Source of the DNA: Bryopsis sp. KO-2023
Taxonomy: Eukaryota > Chlorophyta > Ulvophyceae > Bryopsidales > Bryopsidaceae
Length of the DNA: 64,000 nucleotides
Direction of reading: 5' to 3'
Assembly: GCA_030272585.1 (NCBI GenBank)
Contig: BSYQ01000001.1
Span: forward strand, 8,695,001-8,759,000
In this document: one piece after another, positions 51,503-62,587 of the stretch
Position numbering within the stretch: position 1 is the stretch's first letter
Layout: the number at the start of each line of letters is the position of its first letter
Program-made: the position numbers and the translations under genes
Notes under the pieces: model-generated
Told to the model about the DNA's origin: nothing
Databases searched by the model: none
What the model saw: only the letters and a program-made list of their open reading frames with translations

Positions 51503-52677
51503 TCAATTTGTTGGCGGTGGTTTTTGAACTCGAAGTCCGGACGTACGAAACCTGGATTGAGGTTGAGGCTCTACTTCCGAACTGTTTTCCCCAACTCCGT
51601 CCTCGGCACCATTTCTGCCGTTGGTCAAATTTCTCAAAGAATTCTTGAGCCAAGAGGTCGACTGTTGTGTGGTCTGTTGCATTTGGGTGCTCCAATTTGA
51701 CCACTGCCGAAACAATCAGCAAAACTTTACATAGGCTACACGAAGCAAGTAAAAAAATGAAAAAATTCAAACACATTGACTGATGGATTAGAGAGGTAAA
51801 AAGGAAACAAACGAAAAAAAAATGCTATTTGTTCCCAGCAAAACAAAATATAAAAAAAGATAAAAAGGTAAATACATGTATAGATATATGTATTTTTTTA
51901 ATTATTTCTTTGTTTTGACTGGAAAGCAAATCAAAATCAAATCAACAAGGTTTCGAACTCACCGACACAGCCACTTTATCGGCAAAATTAATGGTGGCCT
52001 CAGCTCCTGCTGCAAATCTATTGAGCCAGCCGGGCACCGGACCCACGCCCAGATACTTGCAAATATCTTCGCAGAAATGGCAGCAGTTTCTATTAAGCAA
52101 ATTATACGTCCCTCCAGGCCACTCGACCTTTAGCCTGGAGATTATTGCGTTCACCTGAATTGAATTCCCCATGGAAAGAACCCCACCCACACAAATTAAT
52201 CAGCTTCAGAAATCAATGCTTACTCAATATATTTTTTTCTCTTCTCCAACACAGTGTAAATTTTCTTTTTCCTAAAGTAAAAAGGCAGCACAGCTCTTTG
52301 TATCAAATTCTGAAAAACAAAATCGATTTTGGTATTGTATCAACATTGAATTCATTGAGCAATCAGCAATTTGTTGGTCAAGCTGTGTTCGTGTTGTTTT
52401 TGCTCCACACCTCTTGTCTGGATTTCTTGGTGACCCCCAGCAGGAGCGTTTCCCTGTGCTGGTAGAAAGGGTTTTGTTTGGGCGGGCAAGCGTAAACCCC
52501 CGTCCCTCTGACGCAATACCCGAACGACCATTCCTCCCCAAACACCTCGACCGCTCCGTGAAAAACTCCCCCTAGATTCAGGGCGTGAGTGACGTTGTTG
52601 ATTACGTTGATCGTGGACGTCGTCGTTTGCGACTCAGCGCTGGTGACGTCGTACACGTTCAACAACACCTCGGTCAT
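51503..52677 (-). CDS. DeSI / PPPDE-family thiol isopeptidase (219 aa)
   Basis: Three in-phase exons: 52677-52411, 52154-51963, 51703-51503. The start at 52677 gives MTEVLLNVYDVT, the usual opening. The PPPDE catalytic dyad is visible: His40 in GVFHGAVEV and Cys113 in LLNRNCCHFCEDICKYLGVG. The conserved FGYC...GTGVYACPPKQNPFY stretch lies between them and the GWLNRFA motif follows. The C-terminal 70 residues are polar and Trp/Gln/Pro-rich, with no fold recognised. Family members remove SUMO or ubiquitin from proteins in cytoplasm and nucleus. The extra Cys after the catalytic one (NCC) replaces the Asn common in the family. It is divergent from the 12-exon gene at 53128. Confidence 0.92.
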
Positions 52678-53127
52678 GGTGCCAGTCCAGCGAGCTAGCC
52701 AGACGGTTTCTACTCGCAGCGCCACGCGGGATTTCTCGATTCAGGGAGGGTTTTATTTCGGAAGGTGGGGTGTTTTTTGAGGAGTCGCCGGGTTGTCGCC
52801 AGCTCCGCGCGCTAAAAAAAGACGCGCACACTCGAGTCAGTTGCTTTTTCGCGGAACCGGTCAATCACCTGCGAAACAGCTGGGAGCGAACAAATGGTGG
52901 AATTATGGAGGACAACAAGAACAAGGCAAACAGCAAAACGATGAGTGGGAACTCTGTGTGTGCTGTTTCTTGGTGCGACGAGGGGTTTTCCAATTAGGAA
53001 TGCCACGTCGGAGTACTTTCCAGCTACCTAGCCAGTACTTTTCCACCGTGCGCGCGCGAGTCTGAATAGCTCGACCACGAAAGCGCTGTTCCTGTGGGTG
53101 CTGATTTTAACTGTCTGTAGAAAAAAG
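52678..53127. promoter_or_regulatory. Divergent intergenic region (DeSI / unknown gene)
   Basis: 450 bp between divergent start codons. No clear core element is seen; several CGCGCG stretches are present. Confidence 0.4.
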
Positions 53128-56100
53128 ATGCTCCCTGCCGCCGTCGCTGTCCTCAGTAGCCCCGTCGGGACAAAGGTATCGAAACCTTTTTCCAAAAAAA
53201 AAGCAACTCCAGAAGCGTCATGCGCGCGCGAATCCCCCCCCCCCCCGGTTCCGATAGGAACCAACTGGCTAGTCCGAAAGTCGCTTGGTTTCGAAAACTC
53301 AATACTGGGTGGTGGACGTCATGCTTGTGCGTCTTGGATCTGTTCTGCAGTTTTTGAACCAAGGACTGGGCATCATCGTCAAGGAAAGCTGGCGTCAAGC
53401 GTCGAAATATTATGCCAGCAAGTGCTATGGCAACGAGGAGGTATATAATTTCCCCAAAAAAGAAAGAGCATCTCGTTGTTTCCGTTCTTACGAAACGAGT
53501 GCTGACGCTTTTACAAACGTCAGGTCGCCAAGCTCTTCGAGGAGCTGGACTTGAAAATCAAGGTCATCCAGACGCCACTGGACATGTGCACCAAACAGTT
53601 CGCAAACGGACATCAGGTGCTGGTTAGAAACTAAGTGTCTAAATACCAGGAGCAGAAGGATTGACGATTTTCATCTCAGGTTCAACTCGGAAAGTCGTTT
53701 TCAAAACTGGTCATTCAAGGTGGAAACAGGAATATGAAGGAGTGTGAAAAGGGGGGGGGGGTAATTCAGCAATAAGGTGTGACAGTCTTTGACACTCACT
53801 CTTTTTTTTTTTTTTTTTTAAAAAGGGAATGGAGGGAGCTCGAGATGTCGCCTTTGCTATCCTCACAGAAATCGAGAAATTGAACCAGGATACTGTCAAT
53901 GAACAGATTAAGGAAGTGAGTGCATTTTATCCAACCCTGAATTTTTTACTTTTTATTTTTTCGCCGCAAACACCATTCTCTGGAAGCACATTTTTTTCCC
54001 CAATAAAGGGATACCAACCGAAAAAATGGACACTATTTCAGTTGAAAGTCAACTGAAAAATACAACACATTTTCATGAAAAGGGCTGCACTGAGGGTTAG
54101 CAAACCATTTGAAAATTCTACGAACATACACATGCATGGATATTCGACGTGACATTCCTTTGATGTCAGTCAAACCGTTGTCCCTACCAAAAAAGCAGTC
54201 AATAAGATTGCATCTTTGCAGGCAAGAGGGGAGCCCACTCTGACACCGGCAGAAACCGCCAAAAAACTGAAAAAATTGGCAGCAAAATTGGACGGCTTGG
54301 TTCCATATCTGGGATTAGCGGTGGCTGCATCCAACACAAAAGACGTCGCTGCCACCACAGGTGCTTGGACCAAATTCTGGTTAGAAATCCTTACATCTTG
54401 GCCACCATGCCAATTTCCAGCTCACTGATAAAGATTGAAAGATGGGGGGAAAGGCAATCATCCTTGGGGGGGGATTTTTTATCAATGCAAGGCCATATCT
54501 TTCCGTTTGTGAAACGTAATGGACAAGATCAACGAAAGCAAACTATGAATTTATATATTTGCTGAAGTGGGGTGTTTGTGATGGTGGCTAGATTCAGGGG
54601 GTCCTAATTTGGCCAGACTCATGTGGGCATCGGGGCAAATTCAAAGATCCAGAATCAAATGCGGAAAAGGCGACCCGTTGGAAATCATGCGGCTTCATGA
54701 GGTGAGCCTCTACAAATTTTCCTTCACACCAAAAAAGCGTGTGAAAAAAGTATGGACAAAACGGTGCCGATAAAATAAGATGCTGAGGTTTGAAATTTTT
54801 GGAAATCGGGGCTGTACGGACTCCCTGGTTCTTCGTGAGGAAAAAAATAATAAGCAGAGAGGAAAACAAACACAATGTAAATTTTTCAACAGGGGCGTTG
54901 TGTGCCCCTGTGTGCATCTGTGCATTAGTGGTGGTGGTGAAATTGAGTAGTGAGCAACAATCGACCGTTTCCAGGGGGTGTGGCTTCAAAAGAAAAAGAA
55001 TTCATGGAGAACGGAGTTTTTAAATTGTGGCGTCGGGGTTGCCATAAAACAAGCCCCCTCTTCGAAACCCAACAGCTGCTCGTTTCACTTCGATCTCAGA
55101 GCTGATGAGGTGAATTTTCCATCACCTTGTGTGCAAATTTTTCGAAAAAAATATAAACGCCCATAGTAGTGAACGACATTTTGATCCGCAAATTGGTCCA
55201 CTTTTACTGTTTCTTTAAAATAATTAATTCAGGCTTTTCCCGCAAGGTTTTATTTTTTTTTGATATCCAATCATTGGAATATTTGAATTCGTGCTATGCT
55301 TGTTGATTTTAGACTTCCTGCGACGGCTCCGAATCCGAGGGGAATGAAGAGGGGTCTGGTGGGGTGGTGCTGGATGTGTCATCAATTCACTCAATCACCT
55401 GGTCAACAGCTCAGGTGGGCTCTTATGTGCAACTGAAAAGACATGTCATCCTGGAGAAACTCTGACAAGGTTTTCTTCCTTGAATTTCCTTGGAAATATG
55501 GTGGTTTATGCGAGTGATGTCAATTCATCAATTTAAGGGGGGATTTCGCTGTGCTGTTTCCAATTAAATCGTGTGAATATAACAATGGAATATCGATATC
55601 GTTTTTTTTTTTTGAAGGAGCTCAACCTTGGGCAGGGAGATATGAGCCCAGTGTTGACTTTGGCAGTCCTACCCGAGTGCAAAGCTGTCGAAAATGCCAA
55701 AAATGCTGCAAACGGATCGGCAAATACAAGCGGTTTGCTCGAATACGGAGTGCAATGCCGTCTAGACGAGGATGAAGGTACTGATCTCCACTAGATACGT
55801 TTCTTCTTATTTTTGAGAATAGGGGATTATGTTTGGGGGCGTTTTTTTTTGGTCAAGGTTAAATTTTGTTTTTGGTCAGGGTTAAATTTTGTTTTTGGTC
55901 AAGGTTAAAATTTCTTGTCGGAGTGGTTTGATTTGGTCTGTTTTATGGAGCAGATGATGGGATTCAATCTACCATAGCCATGGTGAAGAAGGAATGGCAA
56001 TTGCTGGGGGAGCTGGAGTACGTTCTGCGGTTGGCCTGTCTGGAAATGAGGAACGGAAATTGTCATACACAGCTACAGGTGGGAGCTCTTTTTTTTGTCA

Positions 56101-56575
56101 GTGAGGAGAACACCCAATAAAAGCACCCCAAGACCATATATATATATTTTTTTTTCTTAACTTTTCTAAAATTTTCGGGGTGGAAGTTCGCCACAGATTC
56201 ATGGGGAGTCCAAAAATGTTTCAAATTTTTGTTCTTCCGCTTTTCGAGTTTTTGGAAGAGACTTATTCTTATTATTTTGACTTATTATTATTATTATTAT
56301 TCTATGTGCTTTCCCACTGTAGTTGTTTTTGCTCGATGCGATAAAACCGTTCAGGAATAATCTCAAATTTAAGAAAAATATAAATTATGACCAGAAAGGG
56401 AACTGCTGTCGCATACTTCATTGTTGAAAATAGTTTTTGTTGATATTCGACCCACTCAGTTCTTGATATTCTTTCACAGGATGCCGATATCCGGAAAGAA
56501 TTTGAAGTCAAAACGGGGGCCAGCAAAGAAGATGTCGCTAGCATTCAGGAAGGGGTCGAAAAAATTAAAGTGTAG
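53128..56575 (+). CDS. Helical protein of unknown function (about 420 aa, 12 exons)
   Basis: Exons 53128-53175, 53351-53440, 53524-53616, 53680-53760, 53826-53915, 54222-54360, 54598-54701, 54975-55109, 55313-55414, 55618-55777, 55954-56078, 56480-56575 join without frame conflict. The end of exon 4 is uncertain: the donor used here follows a G-run, and an earlier one near 53710 is possible. The N-terminal half is helical and basic (FLNQGLGIIVKESWRQASKY, VAKLFEELDLKIKVIQTPLD, LTPAETAKKLKKLAAKLDGL). Residues about 215-320 are mixed, with Trp/Cys and an acidic Gly/Ser loop. The C-terminal third is helical again (MVKKEWQLLGELEYVLRLAC). No signal peptide or membrane span. The internal TWSTAQ and LECKAVENAKN-like pieces do not identify a family for me. 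Confidence 0.68.
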
Positions 56576-58430
56576 TTTGCTTTTTTTTACTCTTTTTTCA
56601 TAGATATGAAAATACTGGGGGGGAGGGGTCAACGAAAACGAAAAAGATATGAAAAATACATGTACATATTTTTTTCCAGGGCATCATTATGCAGGGTGAA
56701 AAGAGGAAGAAAGAAAACATCGGGGGATATAGAGTGTGACTAAGAAAACAAAATATAGAACAGTGAACATGTAAAATTTGGAGTGAGATCCAGGACTGCA
56801 TTCGAATTATGTTTTTTGTTTCAACGTACACAGGGTTGGTTTCAAACTCACTCAAAAAAATTGGCATCCATTCGCAGCAATGATGAAATGTACCCAGCTG
56901 GAGATTTCTTAGGTTTTTGCAAAATTCAAATCCCTGGAATCTAGCATTAATTCACATCGTATTTTTCACACCCTCGTGTAAATAAATCTAATACAAATTT
57001 CACGTTTCAGATCCAGCGTCTTGTTTGACCAAGAAGACTCCCTCGCATCTATAAACCGGCTTTTCACTTTCCCCATGCATGAGTGCAAACCGGGTAACCC
57101 CTCCCCATCACCCCCACCATCCTGGGCAAACTGTTTTTACCAAGTATGCAGGTGGTCCTCCCATTCTTTATTTCTTTTTTTCCTCCCATTTTCTGTTTGT
57201 TCCCCCCCCCCCCTTCCAAATCGACAAAAAAGTCAAGTTTGTATCAAGGATAATTTACAAAAGCAGGCTGCAAAACATCCAAAAAAAACGAGATGCCCTT
57301 TCGATTCCTAAATCCTGGACTTTTTCAACTTGCGCACCCCCCGCTCAACAGATGAGCCAACAGCGAACATCCAAAAATCCAGCAATACAAATAAGAAAAG
57401 AAACATCATCCCAACTTCCCCAATTTTTTTTTCCACCTAATTATTTTGATAACCATCAAATCCCACAGATTTTGCAATGTTCTACTCCCGGACCTGCAAA
57501 GCCACTTCAACCCCTCCACTGCCCCCCCATCCCAAAATCACAAATATAAGTTTCAGCCCAATCCCCGAATATTTTTTCTCAAAAATGCCCACATGCAATT
57601 CAAAAAAAAGAACTGCCTTCGGACCGTCTCTTTTTCAAAAGAGCACATGCCTCACAACCTCGACCTCCCCCCCCCCATAAAAAACCTCATTTGTTTGCAA
57701 TTGTGTATATTTTTTTGTACATATGTATTTTTTGTTTTTGGTACAAAAGCATCTTTGTTTATGTACAAACTAACATATACATATACCTATCCAAATCGAA
57801 AAATCAATCACAAGCACATTAGCCATATAAAAAAGAACCCGATGCGTCCTTTCTTTTCTTCTTTCTTCCCAACTCGAGCCCTTCCTGCCCCCCCCCCCAA
57901 AAAAAAAAAAAAGAAAAAAAAATGGGTAATTCAGCACAAAAATACAGTGAGGCATCTGTACAGCACTCGCTTTCGTAAATTTGTTATTGGGAAAAACAAA
58001 GAAAAAAACCCATGTGCCAACAAACATAAGAATTTTCGAGTTGCTGTCGGTAAGAAAGTCCATGCCCTTGTTTCCCCCCCTCCCCCCCCCCTAAACTTGA
58101 GCGTTTCGCTCTGTTCTTTTTTTTCTTTCTTTTTTCCTTTGTACTTGTGTGCGTTCAAAAACACGTCAATTGAATTTATCATCTCTATTTCTCTCTTTTA
58201 CCCCTCCCCTTCCTCCTCGAGTTTTCCACCTTTTGTTTTTTGTTTTCCCAAAAATAACAATCTAAATGCCCTCCCTGATATCAAAGGGTCTCTTCCTTTT
58301 CTTATGTACACAGATTCCATCCCCCTAGTTTTCCTTCTTTTTCCCTTTTTTTTTTCCCTTTTTTTTCCCTTTCTTTTCGCGTTACAGCCCCACCCCCTAT
58401 TTTTCGACAAGCCTCCCTCCGTATTATCGA
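56576..58430. other. Convergent intergenic region, low-complexity C/T-rich
   Basis: About 1.85 kb between two convergent genes. Rich in C/T and A homopolymer runs on the plus strand, which leaves long open frames (up to 336 codons at 57446-58456) made of Pro, Phe, Ser and Lys; these are compositional artefacts. No gene or structured RNA recognised. Confidence 0.6.
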
Positions 58431-59986
58431 TCATCTCATTTGCTGACTTTGAATGATCTTCATCAAGCGGGGGTCCAGCGTTTTTTCGTCCAATCCTGGA
58501 GGCACACTGGTGACCCCCCAAGCAGGGCCCGGCCTTGGCCCCAGACCAGAGGTCTCCGTCCATTCGCCATGGCGGCCCCAGTACAGATGCTTCTCCGTGT
58601 CCAGAAACGATTTGGACCAATCTGCCACAAGCTTGGAGGACATCCCATTGTCAGACTCCACACCGCGATCTTCTTTTAATCGATCCACTGATGGTTCGGC
58701 CCCGGTCGTCGGTGGAGGCTGATTGATATAAGCAAATGAACATCAGGCAACCGTCTTCTAATGTTGAACAGAGGAAACTGACTGGTGTAGGAAAATCAAC
58801 CACCACATGACATGCATGTTTCGAAATGCTGAACAGAGTGTTTTGACGATGCGAATCAGAAGTCAGACAGAGGACGATCAGTGGCTAAAGCAGAATTTGG
58901 TGTTAAAATTATCCAGAAATATGCTGTCGGTGATTGACTTGCAATACTTATTGATATCTATACGTGGCAGCAGTGGGGATGAGTGAGGGAAAGGTTCTTT
59001 TCTTGTGGAGGGCACCCTCGATTTCGAGAGTCTGATCTGGCAGGGGTTTGTCTGATTGCCCACATATTGCTGTGGCAATAGACCGATTCCATTCTGTAGG
59101 CTTTTTAAACACCACACGCCACCACCACCACCACAAAATTGTCACCTTACATTTAAAAACACCAAAAAAAAAAAAACAATTGGTGATGCGTTACTACATT
59201 CCATCCCCTAATTTGCTCCTACCACAGCGGGGGACGTCGCCTTTTCTGGGCGAGGCTCGGCCGAAGACTCCCGGTAGCTTTGCCTGGACACTGCCTCGAT
59301 TTCGTTTTCCAGCAAGTCCCTCAGCTTATCGCAACCATCGTGGAAGTGGCAAATGTCGAACATCTCGGACTCCAGGGCAGCCAATGCTTTCGCAGGATCC
59401 GAAATCGTGTAGTAGCGTGCCGGTGACAGAGGCGTCAAAGGCGAGGGTGGGCATTCATCCAGCTTCGTATCACCTTCTGCATAGGAAGGTCACATTTTAC
59501 TGTAAGACGCGCATTCGTACAGTCCACATGCTCCATCAGGGTTTCACCCTTGATGCGATCTTTCAAAAAGAGAAAAGAATCGCAACCACCGAAACCTGAT
59601 TTGGAAAATCAGAAAAGAGAGTGGCTCACCGCTGCTGCAACATTTGCTTTCCTCTATGGATGTGTCCATAGCTTCGATGGCGTCCGCATCCATTTCAGAT
59701 TCTCTGAATGGGAGGAAGATTTCATGCATGAGGGCTTCCTGAGAGTTGCATCTCCGACTGGGATCGAAGGTCAACAGCCTCATCAGCAAGTCTAGGGCAG
59801 GCTCCCCAGCAAACCCGAAACGCCTGTGCAGAGTTCCAGACCTACATGCATCCAGATCAATTGAAGGAAAAGAAACATCCACATCATGGTATAAATATCT
59901 CAGCACCATGATCTAGCCAGAGAAACGAAAACAAGCCATTGAAGATTGTTACTCCCACAGCAGATTGTGTTTCTTTTTCTTTCTTT

Positions 59987-60017
<31 letters not shown>

Positions 60018-61790
60018 GGGGGTGAAGAAGAAAAACAGCTTCTGCGTGCCCACCTGAGCGGTAAGTTTTTGAGGTAGTTTCTCCAGGCTTTGGATTTGAC
60101 AGCCCGGATGCATGCCCATGAGGGGGTGCCTATGACATCAAACAGCGCTTGTAACTCTCGTCGAGTGTCCACCCTCCCAGGGCCATCTTCATATCGATCT
60201 CCATCAACTGGGGTGGCTGGAAGCATGGTGACCGCAAACACAGGTGGAACCTATTGCAACAATCGATGATCTAACCATAACCTCGAAACATCCAAATCTA
60301 AACAAGTTTCTCGAAAGAAAGACTCAGCGACCATGACTATATGGATGTTTCAACATACGCATCCATTCTGTCTATCAAGGGGGAGCTTGCCTGCAGCTGA
60401 GGAGTCGTCGCCGAACCCACATAGGGAATTCTTTGCAACAGCTCGGCGAAAATGCATCCCACTGACCACATGTCCAAAGCACTGGTGTAGCCCCCCCTCG
60501 ACATCACCACCTCTGGTGCCTGATAGCAAGGAGTGCAGACTTGACGCGTCAGAGGAGACTCCAGGCCACCCGCTTGAGTGGTTGCATCGCATTTGGAGCT
60601 GGTCCTCGGCAGCTGCTCCACCAATTCATCATCGTTGGGACTGCAAGCCGATCTTGCAGAGCCAAAATCAGCCACCTGTGACAAATTTTTCCCAATTCTT
60701 TAACCAAAATTTGGTGAAAAAAGAATGACCCAAATGCAGAAATCGTGAAACATGCAAAAACACATGCAGGGTTTGTAGGCTTTGCCAGGAATTGCACACC
60801 TTGACGACCCGCAGACCGTTTTCAACCGTCAGCAAGACATTTGCGGATTTCAGGTCCCTATGCCAGACATTTTGCGAATGAAGGTAAGAAACCACATTGA
60901 GGAGCTGCCACATGATGTGCAGGACTTCGCTTTGCGCGAGTTGACCCCTGAGTTTGAACAAATCCCCTCCGCCAGCATATTCCAGAGCCAAATACACATC
61001 AATGGATATCGGCACCAGCTTCCCACCCCTATATCGACATGGCCCTGAACACCAGCATCAGAGCAGATTGTCTCAGACAGACATAGATGCAACGAAAAAG
61101 GAGGAATTTACCCCGCTTAAGTTTGTGGTGCATATAATGCATTGTTTTTTCACAGTTTCCAAGCATTTCGAAACGAGGAAAGATTATTTGGGCTCACCCG
61201 TCTCTGAGGGCCGGACAAATGCATCTTTCAATGATATGATGTTCGGATGTGCGAGTCTTCGCAAGATGCAAACCTCCCTCAGCACTTTTTTGGCATTCTC
61301 CGTACTTTGCAGAACATTTGGAATGCGCTTCAGAGCCACCTGAACAGTAAAAAAAAAAAAACGATATCTAATCAAAGGAATATCAAAAAACTAAATCTGA
61401 GGATGATAGACTGCCACGACACATGTCAGACAGATTTCCTTCGATAGATTTTCCACCAACCCATGCGTTCATTCAAGACATGAGCAATTCATCACAAGAC
61501 TCGATAAAAAGGACGAAGTTACCTGCTGGCCAGTTAGATTGTCCCGTGCGAGGCACACCCCCGAGAAGCTTCCCGAGCCCAGCAAACGTAACACCGTATA
61601 TCTTTCTCCAACCTGTATCCGTGACGTAACGGAGTTCACCATAGCTTCTCACCCTCCCAAAACCTTAGATAAACCAACCCCCGAGACCCCCTCAATGGCA
61701 GACATACAAACATACCTCCCAGGTGTGGCCGTCGACGAAGTAAACCCCTTTCTCTGTGGGGCAAGCGCGAACTTCGGTTTTTGAATACAT
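58431..61790 (-). CDS. CMGC-like serine/threonine protein kinase (595 aa)
   Basis: Nine in-phase exons: 61790-61716, 61612-61523, 61339-61198, 61044-60800, 60675-60391, 60250-60054, 59841-59630, 59476-59223, 58718-58431. Kinase landmarks: Gly loop GSGSFSGV (37-44), VALK (Lys59), alphaC Glu77, HRDLKSAN (164-171), DFG (187-189), APE (237-239), DMWSVGC, and a CMGC-type insert before RRCNSQEAL. The activation segment is about 25 residues longer than usual, Ser/Thr-rich, and ends TPCYQAPE rather than the WYRAPE of MAP kinases. The 200-residue C-terminal tail is acidic and Ser/Pro-rich. The intron 60390-60251 begins with GC (CAG|GCAAGC), a GC-AG intron. The catalytic residues are complete, so the kinase should be active; pathway unknown. 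Confidence 0.92.
59997..60022. repeat. 26-nt G-run joined to a T-run
   Basis: About 14 T followed by 26 G on the plus strand, inside a kinase intron. Similar shorter T-run/G-run pairs occur at 4822-4831, 6009-6026 and 47540-47553. On the G strand this could form a quadruplex. Confidence 0.85.
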
Positions 61791-62587
61791 CAGAAGTATG
61801 TTCAAGTTTTCGACGTGTTAAACCAACAAATAGCAATACTGGACGAGTCACTGACTGGGCGTGACGAGGATCATCACGCTTGCGCCCGTCCCATACGATT
61901 ACACCCCGTGACTTCAAACCCCACCCTCCCACACATTTTCCTCCCAGAAAAAGGTGACCGTTTGGTGGTCTACCCCCAGCTTCATGATCTTCTCTTGATT
62001 TCTGGAATGTTTGAGGAATGTTTCTTTTACAAAACAACTAGACTTAGCACAATAATTTCAGGAATTGATAGGAGCCTGTTTGCAGAAAACTTTGATTTAC
62101 GCATCAATCTCGGCCATCAAGAGGAAATCATTGTTGCACCCCTTCCCTCCCTCCCCCCCCCCCAAAAAAAATAAATAAAACATTGTGAAGATACGCTCAG
62201 AACTGGGATTTTACTTTCATCTGTTCCTAAATTTTAACCACCTGCTTGACATAACTAAGGTAGCTATTGCTGTGATAACGTCATTCCGATGCACCCACTC
62301 TTGGTCTAAGAATGGCACACTTTTTTTTTCCCCGGAGAAACTGATGTGCAAGTCTGCACAAAGCTGCCCTCCTCTCTGCCGAAAATTTCTGATCATTTGC
62401 AGCAGCGATCAGTTTTGGAGCCAGATGCGATTCCAGATATGTATCAAAAAGCAATCTCTGCAGTGCTTCTCGAGATCTGTCGGGACACCCACCCTCTGTT
62501 CAAGTCAGACCTCATCAAACTCACAATTTCCCCTTTGAGAAATCGTGTCAATCGTGTCGATATCTTCTTGAAAACACTGGAGTGACC
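61791..62587 (+). other. Kinase promoter side and a possible small plus-strand gene end
   Basis: 800 bp between the kinase start (-) and the stop of the right-edge gene (-). A plus-strand frame with a good acceptor (TCATTTGCAG at 62403) runs 62404-62585 and reads like protein (LEPDAIPDMYQKAISAVLLE, then FKSDLIKLTISPLRNRVNRV). It could be the last exon of a plus-strand gene, but no upstream exons can be linked with confidence. The antisense frame of the same DNA also reads like protein. Confidence 0.3.

Noticed and set aside
57446..58456. 336-codon open frame on the plus strand
   Set aside because: Made of Phe/Pro/Ser/Lys from C/T and A runs, no domain, lies in the 3' region between convergent genes. 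A composition artefact.
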